64,000 bases of DNA from NCBI GenBank assembly GCA_030692055.1, contig JAUYCY010000114.1, positions 34,904 through 98,903 of the forward strand. The letters are read 5' to 3'. Both the position numbers and the translations under genes were made by a program. Source of the DNA: Candidatus Omnitrophota bacterium. Lineage in GTDB: Bacteria > Omnitrophota > Koll11 > Duberdicusellales > 4484-171. Below, piece by piece: positions 1 through 8,845 of this stretch. Below the pieces are notes generated by a model. The model was not told the DNA's origin. It searched no databases and saw only the letters and a program-made list of their open reading frames with translations. Each line of letters starts with the position of its first letter. Within the stretch, counting starts at the first letter, position 1.

Positions 1-930
1 AGAAATTATCTTCCGCTTTTCCCCAAAGCTGTAGAGAGTTTTAGTTTGAAAGATTTTGATTTTGTTTTAAGTTCTAGCCACTGTGTCGCTAAGGGCGCAA
101 AAAAGAGTAAAGACGCATATCATATTTGTTATTGTTATACCCCCATGCGTTATATATGGATGTTTTTTGAACAATATTTTGGGGCATACCCTTTATGGAA
201 AAAGAAATTGGTTGAATCTTTTGGGAGGCGCCTTAAAGAATGGGATTTAGCTACCTTAGAAAGAGTAGATGAGTTTATAGGTATTTCAGAAACTGTAAAG
301 AAAAGGATAAATAATATCTATCGAAGGCAAGCAAGCGTAATATATCCTCCCGTTGACGTAGATAAATTCTGTATCGGTGATGCTACCGTCAAAGAAAACT
401 TTTATCTTTGTGTTTCCGCGCTTGCCGCCTATAAACGTATCGATCTCATTATAGAAGCGTTTAACAAGATGCCAGATAAAAAGATTATTATCATCGGTGA
501 CGGTGATCTGCGGCAAGAACTGGGGAAAAAAATAATATCTGCTAATATACAACTAATCAGTTGGGTGGGAAATGGGCAGCTAGAAGATCTATATAGAAAA
601 GCGAAGGCTTTTGTTTACGCCGCTGAAGAAGACTTTGGTATAGCTCCGGTTGAAGCTCAAGGCTGCGGCACTCCAGTTATCGCTTACGGCGAGGGTGGAG
701 TGACAGAAACGGTTATACCGCTAAATGGCAGGTTGGAAGGCAAAAATCCTACAGGAATATTTTTTAAGGAACAAAACAGCAATGCTTTGGTATCAGCGAT
801 AGAGAAGTTTGAAAAAATAGAGAAAGAATTTTCTCCTGCCAATATCAGGAATAATGCTTTAAGGTTTTCCAGGAAGAATTTCAGGGATAATATGAAAAGT
901 ATGCTTTGCAAAAAAATAGGTAATATCTGA
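1..930 (+). CDS. Glycosyltransferase family 4 (GT-B fold), 5'-truncated by window edge
   Basis: Predicted cytoplasmic transferase moving a sugar from a nucleotide donor to a surface-polysaccharide intermediate. The frame is open from base 1 and encodes plausible protein (RNYLPLFPKAVESFS) before the first possible start, a TTG at 46, so the true N-terminus lies outside the window. The C-terminal GT-B half is clear: a KRIDLIIEAF segment, then the E-x7-E signature in EDFGIAPVEAQGCG, which holds the donor. It resembles WbaZ-type mannosyltransferases, but donor and acceptor cannot be read from sequence. The phosphoglycosyltransferase gene starts 1 nt after its stop, so the two are cotranscribed. 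Family confidence is high, substrate confidence low. Confidence 0.88.
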   Translation, partial: RNYLPLFPKAVESFSLKDFDFVLSSSHCVAKGAKKSKDAYHICYCYTPMRYIWMFFEQYFGAYPLWKKKLVESFGRRLKEWDLATLERVDEFIGISETVKKRINNIYRRQASVIYPPVDVDKFCIGDATVKENFYLCVSALAAYKRIDLIIEAFNKMPDKKIIIIGDGDLRQELGKKIISANIQLISWVGNGQLEDLYRKAKAFVYAAEEDFGIAPVEAQGCGTPVIAYGEGGVTETVIPLNGRLEGKNPTGIFFKEQNSNALVSAIEKFEKIEKEFSPANIRNNALRFSRKNFRDNMKSMLCKKIGNI

Positions 931-931
931 A

Positions 932-2332
932 ATGTTAGCTAAATTAAGTAAAAAGAGAATTAACGTATATTTTTGCGGACTGCTAATACTTAACGATTTC
1001 TTAGCGGTATTTTTCGCATTCTTAATTTCTTATGCTTTTCGTTTTTATTCCGGATTTTTCTCAACACCTTTTGGAATCCCTTCTTGCTTCGAATATACTT
1101 TCCTTTTTTTATTTATAGAAATTTTACTTATTTCAATAATTAACAGCCGCGGTCTCTATAAGCCTTCGCTAACTAAAAGATTCATTGACCAGAGCTTTCC
1201 TCTTGTAAAAAGTGTATGCATAACTATGATTTTTATGCTCGCCGGAACATTCTTCTATAGAGGAATGAGTTATTCGCGCTTGATGGTTTTTATAATATGG
1301 ATAAACCTAGGGTTACTCCTGGTATTTTCGCGCTATCTACTTTATATTTTTTATGTGAAAAAAATCCTTCCAAAGGTGAAAAAAGAGATAGTTATTGTAG
1401 GCAAACCTGAGAACATTGATAATATAAAAAGAAATCACAGCTATTTTAGCCACTACGGAAAAATAGCGGGCTATATTTCTACTCGTAGGCACGGCCAGCA
1501 AAATCAAGGAATAAATCTCCTTGGCCATATTGATGAATTCGAAAGCATCTTAGATGCAGTTAAGCCTGACGAGGTAGTTTTCGCTGACCTTGAACTTCCT
1601 CGAAAAAGAATAATGGATATGATTTTACAATCAGAGAAAAGAATGGTGATATTTAAAATTATTGCAGACCTTTTTGATATTATGATTCAACAGTTTGAAT
1701 TGGAAAATATCAGTGGTTTAAATTTAATCAAAATAAAAGAGTCACCGCTTAATTATGTCTATAATCGATTTTTAAAACGGACCATAGATCTTGTCGGTTC
1801 TATCTTTGGCATAATTATTCTTTCGCCCCTTCTTATAATAACTTCTATTCTTATAAAGTTTGATTCAAAAGGGCCGATATTTTTTTCGCAGGGAAGGATT
1901 AGTGAGGGTGGACGGCTTTTTAAGATTTATAAATTTCGTACTATGCATCATAATGCAGAAAAAACTACCGGCCCGGTATTCGTTCAAAAAGACGATGAAC
2001 GTTGTACAAAATTAGGAAAATTTTTGCGAAAATATAATATTGACGAACTGCCTCAACTATTTAATGTTTTAAAGGGGGAAATGAGTTTAGCGGGGCCGCG
2101 TCCGGAAAGGCCTCATTTTGTTGACCAATTTAAAGAAGATATCCCCCGTTATATGAGCCGCCACCATATAAAATCAGGAATAACCGGATGGGCACAGGTA
2201 AATGGCCTTAGGCAATCAACCCCCATTGATGAACGTATAAAATATGACCTTTACTATGCGGAGAATTGGTCGATATGGCTTGATATAAAAATTATCTTTT
2301 TATCGTTTTTTGCGCTTAAGAATGCTTATTGA
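932..2332 (+). CDS. Polyprenyl glycosylphosphotransferase (WbaP/EpsL type)
   Basis: Initiating enzyme of O-antigen or exopolysaccharide synthesis: transfers a sugar-1-phosphate from a UDP-sugar to undecaprenyl phosphate in the inner membrane. The N-terminal third has about four membrane helices (residues 10-145), followed by a Rossmann-like cytosolic region (about 148-270). The catalytic bacterial sugar transferase domain starts near residue 278 with the KRTIDLVGSIFG helix, then KIYKFRTM and the NIDELPQLFNVLKG and LAGPRPE motifs. The length, 466 aa, is normal for the family. It follows the GT4 gene directly and precedes an O-antigen ligase, so this is a complete initiation-to-ligation locus. 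The sugar is unknown. Confidence 0.93.
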   Translation: MLAKLSKKRINVYFCGLLILNDFLAVFFAFLISYAFRFYSGFFSTPFGIPSCFEYTFLFLFIEILLISIINSRGLYKPSLTKRFIDQSFPLVKSVCITMIFMLAGTFFYRGMSYSRLMVFIIWINLGLLLVFSRYLLYIFYVKKILPKVKKEIVIVGKPENIDNIKRNHSYFSHYGKIAGYISTRRHGQQNQGINLLGHIDEFESILDAVKPDEVVFADLELPRKRIMDMILQSEKRMVIFKIIADLFDIMIQQFELENISGLNLIKIKESPLNYVYNRFLKRTIDLVGSIFGIIILSPLLIITSILIKFDSKGPIFFSQGRISEGGRLFKIYKFRTMHHNAEKTTGPVFVQKDDERCTKLGKFLRKYNIDELPQLFNVLKGEMSLAGPRPERPHFVDQFKEDIPRYMSRHHIKSGITGWAQVNGLRQSTPIDERIKYDLYYAENWSIWLDIKIIFLSFFALKNAY

Positions 2333-2424
2333 TAAAGAGATTACAGTGATTATGGAGAAGATTACAACGATTAGAAAAATCTCCGTAATCTATCTTTAAT
2401 CTCTGCAATCAAAGAATAGTTTAG
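2333..2424. repeat. Palindromic GATTAC-type short-word array
   Basis: The gap is filled by GATTACA/GATTA words in the left half and their complements (GTAATC, TTTAATC, GCAATC) in the right half, so the RNA could fold into one long imperfect hairpin. It belongs to the array class seen in many other gaps here. No coding potential. Confidence 0.7.
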
Positions 2425-3612
2425 ATGCTTATTAAAAAGCTCGATTATATTACCGAATTTTTCCTGTGGGTGTTAGCTGTAGGTATTACCGTAAACAATG
2501 CGCCTACAGAGGTAGCCACAGGAATACTTATTTTTATTTTCTTGGTAAAAAGGTTTATCCTTAAAAAAATTCCCCTGCCGAATTCACCTATAAATATATT
2601 TTTATATTTACTTTTTATAATTGTGCTTATTTCAGCTTTACGGAGCAGCTATTTTAAAGAAAGTATACGTGGATTTTCAAGGATTCCTAAGTATATTTTT
2701 CTATATTTTGCTTTGCTTGATTTCTTCTGCGCTGACAAGAAAAGACTGGTTAGGTTCTTCTGGGTCTTGTTGACTGTTTCGACAGTAACTTTTTTAAATG
2801 GTATTTTCCAAAGCATTTTCGGTTTTGACCTATTTAAACATAATATGATAGATGAACCCGATTCCTTGAGGCGCATTAGCTCTTCCTTTGTACACCCAAA
2901 CGATTTCGGAGCCTACATAATTTCCGTGTTGCCTTTGACCTTTCTGGTGTTTTCCTCTGTTTTTACTAAAAGAAAAAGACTGCTGATTGGGCTAGTTTTT
3001 TTACTGGGCGCGTATTGTTTAATGAAAACTTCTTCCCGCGGCGCATGGGTGGGTTTTCTTTTCGGCGCAATGCTGTATTTTTTTATGTATAATAAAAAAA
3101 TCGCCATTGTAATACCCGTTGTCATCCTGCTGTTGATCGCATTTTCTCCTCATGGTTTTGAGCGGCTCTCCAGCCTCTTTAGAACGGAACAGAATACAGT
3201 CTGGGAAAGAACACAGCTTTGGCAAGGCACCTGGGCGATAATTAAAGAGCATCCCGTGCTTGGTTTTGGCGTAAATACTTTTTCCAAGTACTTTCCTCAG
3301 TATAAACCTGTTGACTACCCGGATCTGCGCTACGCGCATAATTCGTATTTACAAATGTGGTCTGAGATAGGTATTGTGGGATTGTTTACGTTTCTGGCTA
3401 TACCTGTAATTGTACTCAGGAAGACATTCGGGGGTATAAAAAATAAAATTACAATGGGATTTTCCGGGCTCTTATTGTTAGGGCTTATTTCTGGATATAT
3501 AGGATTTTTAATTCATAGCGCTTTTGACAATAATCTCTTTTCGCTTGTCCTTACCACGCTTTTCTGGGTATTCACTGCATACATCGTTTCACTCAATAAA
3601 TGTTTGAAATAA
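2425..3612 (+). CDS. O-antigen ligase/polymerase family membrane protein (Wzy_C)
   Basis: Integral inner-membrane protein of about 10-11 helices, predicted to ligate undecaprenyl-linked glycan to lipid A-core or to polymerise repeat units. Seen in sequence: SSSFVHPNDFGAY and SSRGAWVGF segments, then the periplasmic Wzy_C loop with HPVLGFGVNTF and YAHNSYLQMWSEIGIVGL, where the conserved Arg and His are expected. Length of 395 aa is typical. It sits between the phosphoglycosyltransferase and a GT2 gene. Ligase (WaaL) and polymerase (Wzy) cannot be separated by sequence alone. Confidence 0.87.
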   Translation: MLIKKLDYITEFFLWVLAVGITVNNAPTEVATGILIFIFLVKRFILKKIPLPNSPINIFLYLLFIIVLISALRSSYFKESIRGFSRIPKYIFLYFALLDFFCADKKRLVRFFWVLLTVSTVTFLNGIFQSIFGFDLFKHNMIDEPDSLRRISSSFVHPNDFGAYIISVLPLTFLVFSSVFTKRKRLLIGLVFLLGAYCLMKTSSRGAWVGFLFGAMLYFFMYNKKIAIVIPVVILLLIAFSPHGFERLSSLFRTEQNTVWERTQLWQGTWAIIKEHPVLGFGVNTFSKYFPQYKPVDYPDLRYAHNSYLQMWSEIGIVGLFTFLAIPVIVLRKTFGGIKNKITMGFSGLLLLGLISGYIGFLIHSAFDNNLFSLVLTTLFWVFTAYIVSLNKCLK

Positions 3613-3615
3613 AAA

Positions 3616-4385
3616 ATGGCTAAAGGCTATTCTTTATCAGCTGTTATACTTTCATTTAATTCAGAAAAGAAAATTGGCAATTGCCTTGCTTCGCTGGCCG
3701 GCTGGGCAGATGAAATTATTGTTGTAGATGGTAACAGCAGCGATAAAACCGTTGATATTGTAAAAAGTTTTAACGCCCGAGCATATAAACATGATTTCTT
3801 AGGTTCGTTTGCCGAGGAACGTAACTTTGGAACTGAGAAGGCAAATAGTGAGTGGGTTTACGGTTAGATAGCGATGAAGTGGTGAGTGAAGAATTCAAAA
3901 ATAAATGCAATGAAATATTGCCTGTCACGTCTTGTGCGGCATTCAAATTTTTAAGAAAGAATTCATTTCTCGGGCACACGTTTGCTTGTGGAGGCTGGTA
4001 CCATTGGTCACAGCACCTGTTTAAAAAAGGGTTGGCTCATTACGAAGGAAGAGTGCGAGAGAAGATGGTAGTGAACGGAGAAGTTGGCAACATAGAGGCG
4101 GATATATTGCATTTTCCTTTTGATAATCTCGCGGAATTTATTGACAGGCAAAACCGCTATACGGATTTACAAGCGCAGGATATTATTGATACGGAGCCCG
4201 TGACTATTAAAAAAATTAAGTATAACCTTACCTGGAAGCCCTTGAAACTCTTTAAAAAAATGTACCTTAATAAAAAAGGTTACAAAGAAGGCCGCCATGG
4301 TTTTATTTTTGCTGTTTTGTTTAGCTGGGTGCATTTTTTAAAATGGGCGAAAGTTTGGGAGAAATTTTCTAGCGCACAAAAGTAA
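3616..4385 (+). pseudogene. GT2 glycosyltransferase (WaaE-like) broken by a single-base frameshift
   Basis: The first 83 codons encode a family 2 glycosyltransferase N-terminus (SLSAVILSFNSEKKIGNCL, DEIIVVDGNSSDKT) ending in a premature TAG at 3865-3867. The rest continues in the +1 frame from about 3852 as LDSDEVVSEEF to 4385. One extra T in the TTT run at 3857-3859 would give EWVLRLDSDE, matching EWVLSLDADE in the intact paralogue at 6303-7109, including the metal-binding DxD. The C-terminal half retains GGWYHWSQHLFKKG and EGRVREKM. Both halves look unmutated, so this is either a very recent pseudogene or a one-base assembly error. The expected product is a roughly 257-aa sugar transferase of LPS core synthesis. 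Confidence 0.85.
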
Positions 4386-4391
4386 AAGAAA

Positions 4392-4622
4392 GAACTATCC
4401 GCAAGCGTCATTACCCCCACCTTTAACCCCATAAAAGAACTTAAGGGTAGAGAATTGTTTTTACAGCGCCAGAAAGAGAATATGCTTTTAGATAAAGAAT
4501 ATTATTTTAGATTTCTTAAAACATTGGGAAAGGATTATTTGCGGATAGGTGAGGCCAAAAAAGCGAGATTATTTTTATACAAAGCTTTAAAATCAAGGCC
4601 GTTTGACATCTCTATAGAATGA
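4392..4622 (+). pseudogene. Remnant of a GT2 glycosyltransferase with internal deletion
   Basis: There is no initiation codon in a sensible place, but one open frame reads ASVITPTFNP, which looks like a GT2 N-terminus, then runs directly into EYYFRFLKTLGKDYLRIGE and ARLFLYKALKSRPFD, which looks like the helical TPR-like tail of GT2 enzymes, before TGA at 4620-4622. The whole catalytic middle is missing. A further 37-codon frame (4619-4732, with GKITPRINAIGTEEVTKVIE) overlaps the next gene and is not recognised. I read the stretch 4386-4713 as decayed glycosyltransferase sequence. Confidence 0.55.
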
Positions 4623-4713
4623 AAGAAAAACAAAATTGCTTGGACGGTAAGATTACGCCGCGCATTAACGCAATTGGAACCGAAGAGGTAACAAAAGTAA
4701 TTGAGAGTACCTT

Positions 4714-5691
4714 ATGCTTAAAAAAGACCTAGAAAAAATTCTTTTTATCCGTTCTGATAGATTGGGAGAATTTTTGCTAAGTTTACCGGCAATCAAAGCC
4801 GTTAAATCAAATTATCCGAAAAGTAAGGTTTATCTTTTAGCTAAGAAAGAAAATACAGAGTTAATCAACGGTATTGATTTTATAGATTCCTTTTTAGAAT
4901 ACGAAGAAAAAAGATTTAAGAGCTATGGCGGCGCGCTTCGGCTCTCAAGAATTTTTAAAAAAGAAAAAATAGATTGTATAATAACGCTTAATCCAAAAAA
5001 AGAATTTCATTTAGCTTCTTTTCTAGCAGGAGTACCGCTACGTTTAGGTTATGATAGAAAATGGGGTTTCTGCTTGAATAGAAAAATAGAAGATAGGAAA
5101 TCTTTAGCCCAGAAGCACGAAGTTGAATATAATTTAGATTTAATTAGGCTTTTGTGCCCTCAGGTTTTTGTTCCGGAGGTAAACTTAGTTACTGACAGCA
5201 AAGATAATTTAGAATTTCTCAAAAATGATTTAGATATTAAAAAGCAATATATTGTTCTGCATCCTTTTAGCTCTAACCCAAGTAAAAAAATAGAAAGGCA
5301 ATTCTGGGAGAAGCTAATCGCTGCCTTTAAAAAACAAGATAAAGAAGAGATCGTCATCATCGGTGGGCCTGAAGAATTAGAGGAAAGCCTTACCTTTGCA
5401 AAAGGCCTTGCAGTTAAGAATATTACGGGAAAACTAAGAATTCGCAATTTAGCCTCTTTTTTAAAGTATAACTGCTCTGTATTCATAGGCCTTGATTCAG
5501 GGCCTATGCACCTTGCGAGCACTTTAAAAAAACCGGTGGTAGGGCTTTTTAGTATTTCAAATTCAAAAAGATGGGGGCCGTTTAATACGGAAGCATTAGT
5601 GATTGAAAGTGTTGATTTAGAAGGTTTTATCGCGAGGATAGAGGATATCGTTATGTTTGTCAGAAAAAAGTTGACAATTGGTATGAAATAA
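4714..5691 (+). CDS. Glycosyltransferase family 9, ADP-heptose:LPS heptosyltransferase-like
   Basis: GT-B enzyme predicted to add heptose (or a related sugar) to LPS inner core on the cytoplasmic side. The N-terminus has the classic ILFIRSDRLGEFLLSLPAIKAV; the C-terminal donor domain has VLHPFSSNPSKKI, IIGGPEE and, near residue 259, GLDSGPMHLASTLKKPVVGL, the family hallmark. Length of 325 aa is normal. It starts at ATG 4714 after decayed GT sequence without a strong Shine-Dalgarno. Its 3' end contains the promoter of the following toxin-antitoxin pair. Confidence 0.88.
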   Translation: MLKKDLEKILFIRSDRLGEFLLSLPAIKAVKSNYPKSKVYLLAKKENTELINGIDFIDSFLEYEEKRFKSYGGALRLSRIFKKEKIDCIITLNPKKEFHLASFLAGVPLRLGYDRKWGFCLNRKIEDRKSLAQKHEVEYNLDLIRLLCPQVFVPEVNLVTDSKDNLEFLKNDLDIKKQYIVLHPFSSNPSKKIERQFWEKLIAAFKKQDKEEIVIIGGPEELEESLTFAKGLAVKNITGKLRIRNLASFLKYNCSVFIGLDSGPMHLASTLKKPVVGLFSISNSKRWGPFNTEALVIESVDLEGFIARIEDIVMFVRKKLTIGMK

Positions 5692-5699
5692 GTTATACT
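5671..5699 (+). promoter_or_regulatory. Sigma-70 promoter of the mazEF-like pair
   Basis: TTGACA at 5671-5676 and TATACT at 5694-5699 with a 17-bp spacer, a near-consensus promoter lying across the 3' end of the preceding glycosyltransferase. A strong AAAGGAGGA ribosome site follows at about 5708-5716. Confidence 0.75.
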
Positions 5700-5724
5700 T
5701 TAGTAGGAAAAGGAGGACAACAAA

Positions 5725-5982
5725 ATGAATAGATTTTCCAAAATAGCGATTAGCCTGCCTAAAGAGGATTTGGGCCAGATAGAAGAAATTCGTAAAAAAT
5801 TAGGCTTAGAAAGAAGCACTGTAATAGACATGGCTATCCGTTTCTGGCTTAAAAATTTGGAGGAGAAAGAAATGGTGAAACGATATGAAGAAGGTTATAA
5901 AAATAAACCCGAGTCTGTAGCGGAGATAAAAGCGATGGAAAAAGCTTCTGCGGAAGCTTTTAAAGAAGAGGAGTGGGAATGA
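5725..5982 (+). CDS. Ribbon-helix-helix antitoxin (CopG/MazE type)
   Basis: Small DNA-binding antitoxin predicted to neutralise the adjacent MazF-like RNase and repress their shared promoter. The N-terminal 45 residues fit a ribbon-helix-helix: beta strand KIAISLP, helix EDLGQIEEIRKKLG, turn, helix STVIDMAIRFWLKN. The acidic C-terminus (EAFKEEEWE) is the likely toxin-binding segment. It has its own promoter and a strong Shine-Dalgarno, and its TGA overlaps the toxin ATG (ATGA at 5979-5982), the translational coupling usual in type II modules. Confidence 0.82.
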   Translation: MNRFSKIAISLPKEDLGQIEEIRKKLGLERSTVIDMAIRFWLKNLEEKEMVKRYEEGYKNKPESVAEIKAMEKASAEAFKEEEWE

Positions 5983-6293
5983 GAAAAGGAGAAATTTGGT
6001 GGGCAGAACAGCCTTTACCTATCGGCAGGCGCCCGGTGGTTTTGCTTTCCCGCGATGAGGCATATAGTGTTCGTAATGCCGTAACTATCGCCCAAGTGAC
6101 AACTACTATTCGTAATATTCCGGTAGAAGTGCCGGTAGACGAAAAGGATGGTTTACCGAAAAAATGCGTGATTAATCTTGATACCGTCACTACCATTAGA
6201 AAAGCAGCGCTTACAGAACGCATTTGCGCTCTTAGGGTAGATAAGATGGCAGAGATTAATAAAGCAATAAAATTTGCATTGGCGTTAGATTAA
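5979..6293 (+). CDS. MazF/PemK-family endoribonuclease toxin
   Basis: Type II toxin predicted to cut mRNA. Family features: MRKGEIWWAEQP at the N-terminus, GRRPVVLLSRDE strand, ITNIP-like TTIRNIPVEVPV loop, and LDTVTTIRKAALTERI, which carries the conserved Thr and Arg region. Length 104 aa is typical. I chose ATG 5979 over the upstream GTG 5973 because 5979 overlaps the antitoxin stop in ATGA. The pair sits inside a glycosyltransferase cluster, so it may stabilise this locus or simply be an accessory insertion. Confidence 0.88.
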   Translation: MRKGEIWWAEQPLPIGRRPVVLLSRDEAYSVRNAVTIAQVTTTIRNIPVEVPVDEKDGLPKKCVINLDTVTTIRKAALTERICALRVDKMAEINKAIKFALALD

Positions 6294-6302
6294 CTTAGAA
6301 TT

Positions 6303-7109
6303 ATGCTGCCAAAAAATAAAATATCTATATCAGTAGTAATCCTTGCTAAAAATGAAGCCGGCCGCATAAAAGATTGTTTACTCTCAGTAATTGATTGGGC
6401 TGATGAGGTTATTGTCGTAGATGATGAGAGCATAGATAATACTGTTGAGATAGCTACTAGTTTGGGGGCCACGGTATTTATTAAGAAGATGGATGTTGAA
6501 GGTAAGCATAGAAATTGGGCTTATTCAAAAACAAGAAATGAATGGGTTCTTAGTTTAGATGCTGATGAGAGGCCAACTGCAGAGCTTAAAGAGGAGATAA
6601 ATGCACTTTTGGTTAATAACCCAAAAGAAAATGCTTTTACCATACCACGCAGGAACTTTATCGGAGACTATTGGCTGCGTTGGGGAGGTCAATACCCTTC
6701 GGCGCAAATAAAATTATTCCGTAAAGATAAATTCAAATGGGAAGAAGTAGAGGTTCACCCTCGCGCATTTCTAGAAGGCGATTGCGGGTATCTTCAAAAA
6801 GACCTAATACATTATACTTACCGGGATTGGGCAGATTTTCTAAAGAAGCTCAATAATCAAACTACCTTGGAAGCGAAAAAGTGGTATAAACTTTCCTTAG
6901 AAAATCCTAAAAAGGCGGGCTATAAAATGAATACGTTCCATGCCTGCTACAGGACAGTGGATAGATTTATCAGGACATTTTTTGTCAAGAAAGGCTATCG
7001 CGATGGCTTTATCGGTTTTATGATTGCCTATTTCGCTTCCCTTTATCAAATGGTAAGCTACGCCAAATATAGAGAACTCAAGAATAAAGGCAAGCTGCAT
7101 AGCTCTTAA
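6303..7109 (+). CDS. GT2 glycosyltransferase (WaaE/KdtX-like)
   Basis: GT-A enzyme predicted to modify the LPS core with a hexose. The N-terminus has SVVILAKNEAGRIKDCL and DEVIVVDDESIDNTVEIA; the metal-binding DxD lies in LSLDADERP at about residue 80; FRKDKFKWEEVEVHP and the aromatic C-terminal region match beta-1,4-glucosyltransferases of the WaaE group. It is the intact paralogue of the broken gene at 3616 and gives the template for that gene's repair. It starts 9 nt after the toxin stop and probably shares the toxin-antitoxin transcript. Confidence 0.88.
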   Translation: MLPKNKISISVVILAKNEAGRIKDCLLSVIDWADEVIVVDDESIDNTVEIATSLGATVFIKKMDVEGKHRNWAYSKTRNEWVLSLDADERPTAELKEEINALLVNNPKENAFTIPRRNFIGDYWLRWGGQYPSAQIKLFRKDKFKWEEVEVHPRAFLEGDCGYLQKDLIHYTYRDWADFLKKLNNQTTLEAKKWYKLSLENPKKAGYKMNTFHACYRTVDRFIRTFFVKKGYRDGFIGFMIAYFASLYQMVSYAKYRELKNKGKLHSS

Positions 7110-7290
7110 ACTCATAAGTTTGTAAGTAAACCCCGCTAGAGAACTTCGTCCCCTAACGGGTCGTTGCGCTGAGGGTGGCATTACACCACCGTCAGCTTCT
7201 AAATATACACCACCGACTTCGTCGGTGGCTCTCTCTAACGGGGTAAATATTTAAGAGCCAAAGAGCTTATGAGCTGCGAGCTTTCTTAAT
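7110..7290. repeat. Nested hairpin repeat between GT2 and xseA
   Basis: An outer pair ACCCCGCTAGAGA (about 7130-7142) and TCTCTAACGGGGT (about 7231-7243) encloses smaller hairpins, including a perfect CCACCGAC-TTC-GTCGGTGG at 7210-7228. The same ACCCCGTTAGAGA/TCTCTAACGGGGT pair occurs as a simple 13-bp hairpin at 41360-41395, so this is a dispersed repeat. It could also end transcription, although no T-run follows. Confidence 0.6.
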
Positions 7291-8622
7291 ATGGATAATC
7301 TTTTTCAGACCGAAAAAATTTACACTATTTCAGAGCTTAACAATGTGGTTAAAAAGCTCATCAGGCAGGAATTTCCCGATTATATCTGGGTTTGCGCAGA
7401 GATACAAGATTTAAAAGATAGGGGGACGATAAGTTTAAATCTTGTCCAGAAACATGCTGAATTTAATGAGATCGTCGCGCAAGTAAGAGCAGTGATATTT
7501 GAAAATGTCAAACCGCAGATTATAAAGCGCATCAAGGAAGCAGATAATGCTTTTGAATTAAAGAAAGATATAGAGGTAAAATTACTTTGTAAAGTTGACT
7601 TATATGTTAAAAATGGCCAATTCAGCCTAACGGTAGTTGATATTGACCCTATCTATACGCTTGGAAAAATCGCGCAAGGCCGCCAACGCATAATTGAGGA
7701 ATTGAAAGCTAAGGGTTTACTTGAAAAAAATAAAGTTCTTCCTATTCCGCAGTTACCCTTAAAAATCGGCCTAATTACCGCATACAACTCTGCCGCTTAC
7801 CATGATGTCGTGGATGAATTTAAAAAGAGTAATTACGGCTTTAAGATTTTGGTATACGATTCTTATATGCAGGGTAAGTTTGTAGAGCGTGACGTCATAT
7901 CTGCGCTTAGGTTTTTTGATCGTTTTGCTAAAGATGAGCTGGATGTGGTTATGATTGCAAGGGGTGGAGGCTCCACGGCAGATTTAAGTTGGTTTGATAA
8001 TAAAAAAATCGCAGAGGCAGTAGCATTCTCTAAGTTTCCGGTTATCTCTGCGATAGGCCACGAGATAAATACGTCTATTACAGATATGGTTGCCCATACC
8101 TTTGTTAAAACCCCTACAAAAGGAGCGCAATTTTTAATTGAAAAAGTAAAAATATTTATAGAGGGGCTAGACCAATTAGAAGAAGAAATTATCCGGGCAA
8201 CAGACAACTTTATCAAAAATATAAGAAGGTCACTAGAGACAATGACAGTAAAAATCGATTCATCTTTGCCGCGTTATTTTCAGCTTCATAAGGAAACGCT
8301 TCTGGTTCGCCGCCTTAACATTAATAGCCTGGTGAAAAGCCTATTGGCGTCGCATAGGCAACAGCTTAGTAAAGTAAAAGAACGGTTTCACCTTGATTTA
8401 AATAAAATTTTTGAAAATAATAAAGATTCTTTAAAATACACAGAGGAAAAGATACGCCTTCTTGATCCTAAGGTAATTTTAAAAAGGGGTTATTCCATAA
8501 CCCTCAAGGACGGCAAAACCCTAAAATCCATTGACAATGTTACAGAGAGTGATATTATTAAAACCCTGCTTTACAACGGTAATTTGTTTTCTAGGGTGAC
8601 AGAAAGAAAAACAGATGGGTAA
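7291..8622 (+). CDS. xseA: Exodeoxyribonuclease VII large subunit
   Basis: Catalytic subunit of the ATP-independent single-strand exonuclease used in repair and recombination. The N-terminal OB-fold covers about residues 8-110 (ISELNNVVKKLIRQEF, VWVCAEIQ-like strand). The catalytic core follows: KIGLITAYNSAAYHDVVDEF, the DVVMIARGGGS loop and FPVISAIGHEINTSITD with conserved His and Asp, then a long helical arm (about 290-400). At 443 aa it is in the usual range. The stop overlaps xseB by 8 nt, the standard pairing. No Shine-Dalgarno is obvious before ATG 7291. Confidence 0.95.
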   Translation: MDNLFQTEKIYTISELNNVVKKLIRQEFPDYIWVCAEIQDLKDRGTISLNLVQKHAEFNEIVAQVRAVIFENVKPQIIKRIKEADNAFELKKDIEVKLLCKVDLYVKNGQFSLTVVDIDPIYTLGKIAQGRQRIIEELKAKGLLEKNKVLPIPQLPLKIGLITAYNSAAYHDVVDEFKKSNYGFKILVYDSYMQGKFVERDVISALRFFDRFAKDELDVVMIARGGGSTADLSWFDNKKIAEAVAFSKFPVISAIGHEINTSITDMVAHTFVKTPTKGAQFLIEKVKIFIEGLDQLEEEIIRATDNFIKNIRRSLETMTVKIDSSLPRYFQLHKETLLVRRLNINSLVKSLLASHRQQLSKVKERFHLDLNKIFENNKDSLKYTEEKIRLLDPKVILKRGYSITLKDGKTLKSIDNVTESDIIKTLLYNGNLFSRVTERKTDG

Positions 8623-8836
8623 AAAAATCATAAAATATAGCGAAGCTGTTGAGGAATTAAACAATATCCTTGGCGATTTAGAATCGGAAAATATAGATGT
8701 TGATGAGGTTTCTTCCAGGGTGAAACGAGCGGTAGAGCTTATAAAGATTTGCCGCGAGAAAATAGAAAATACGGAGTTAGAGGTAAGAAAAATAGTAAAA
8801 GAATTTGAGAAAGAGTCATTAGAGGAAAAAGCATAG
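8615..8836 (+). CDS. xseB: Exodeoxyribonuclease VII small subunit
   Basis: A 73-aa all-helical protein that binds the XseA arm in multiple copies to build the active nuclease. The sequence IIKYSEAVEELNNILGDLES plus VDEVSSRVKRAVELIKICR matches the XseB helical hairpin. It overlaps the xseA end and is followed 9 nt later by the HtpX-like gene with a GGGGGGG-rich ribosome site. Identification rests on fold and gene order. Confidence 0.92.
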   Translation: MGKKIIKYSEAVEELNNILGDLESENIDVDEVSSRVKRAVELIKICREKIENTELEVRKIVKEFEKESLEEKA

Positions 8837-8845
8837 GGGGGGGTT

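Noticed and set aside
2333..2424. Short tandem words in gaps as possible CRISPR arrays
   Set aside because: Words are 7-13 nt with no equal-length unique spacers, and the two halves are complementary. There are no cas genes in the window.
3850..3867. Programmed ribosomal frameshift in the GT2 gene
   Set aside because: No slippery heptamer such as AAAAAAG and no downstream structure; a missing T explains it more simply.
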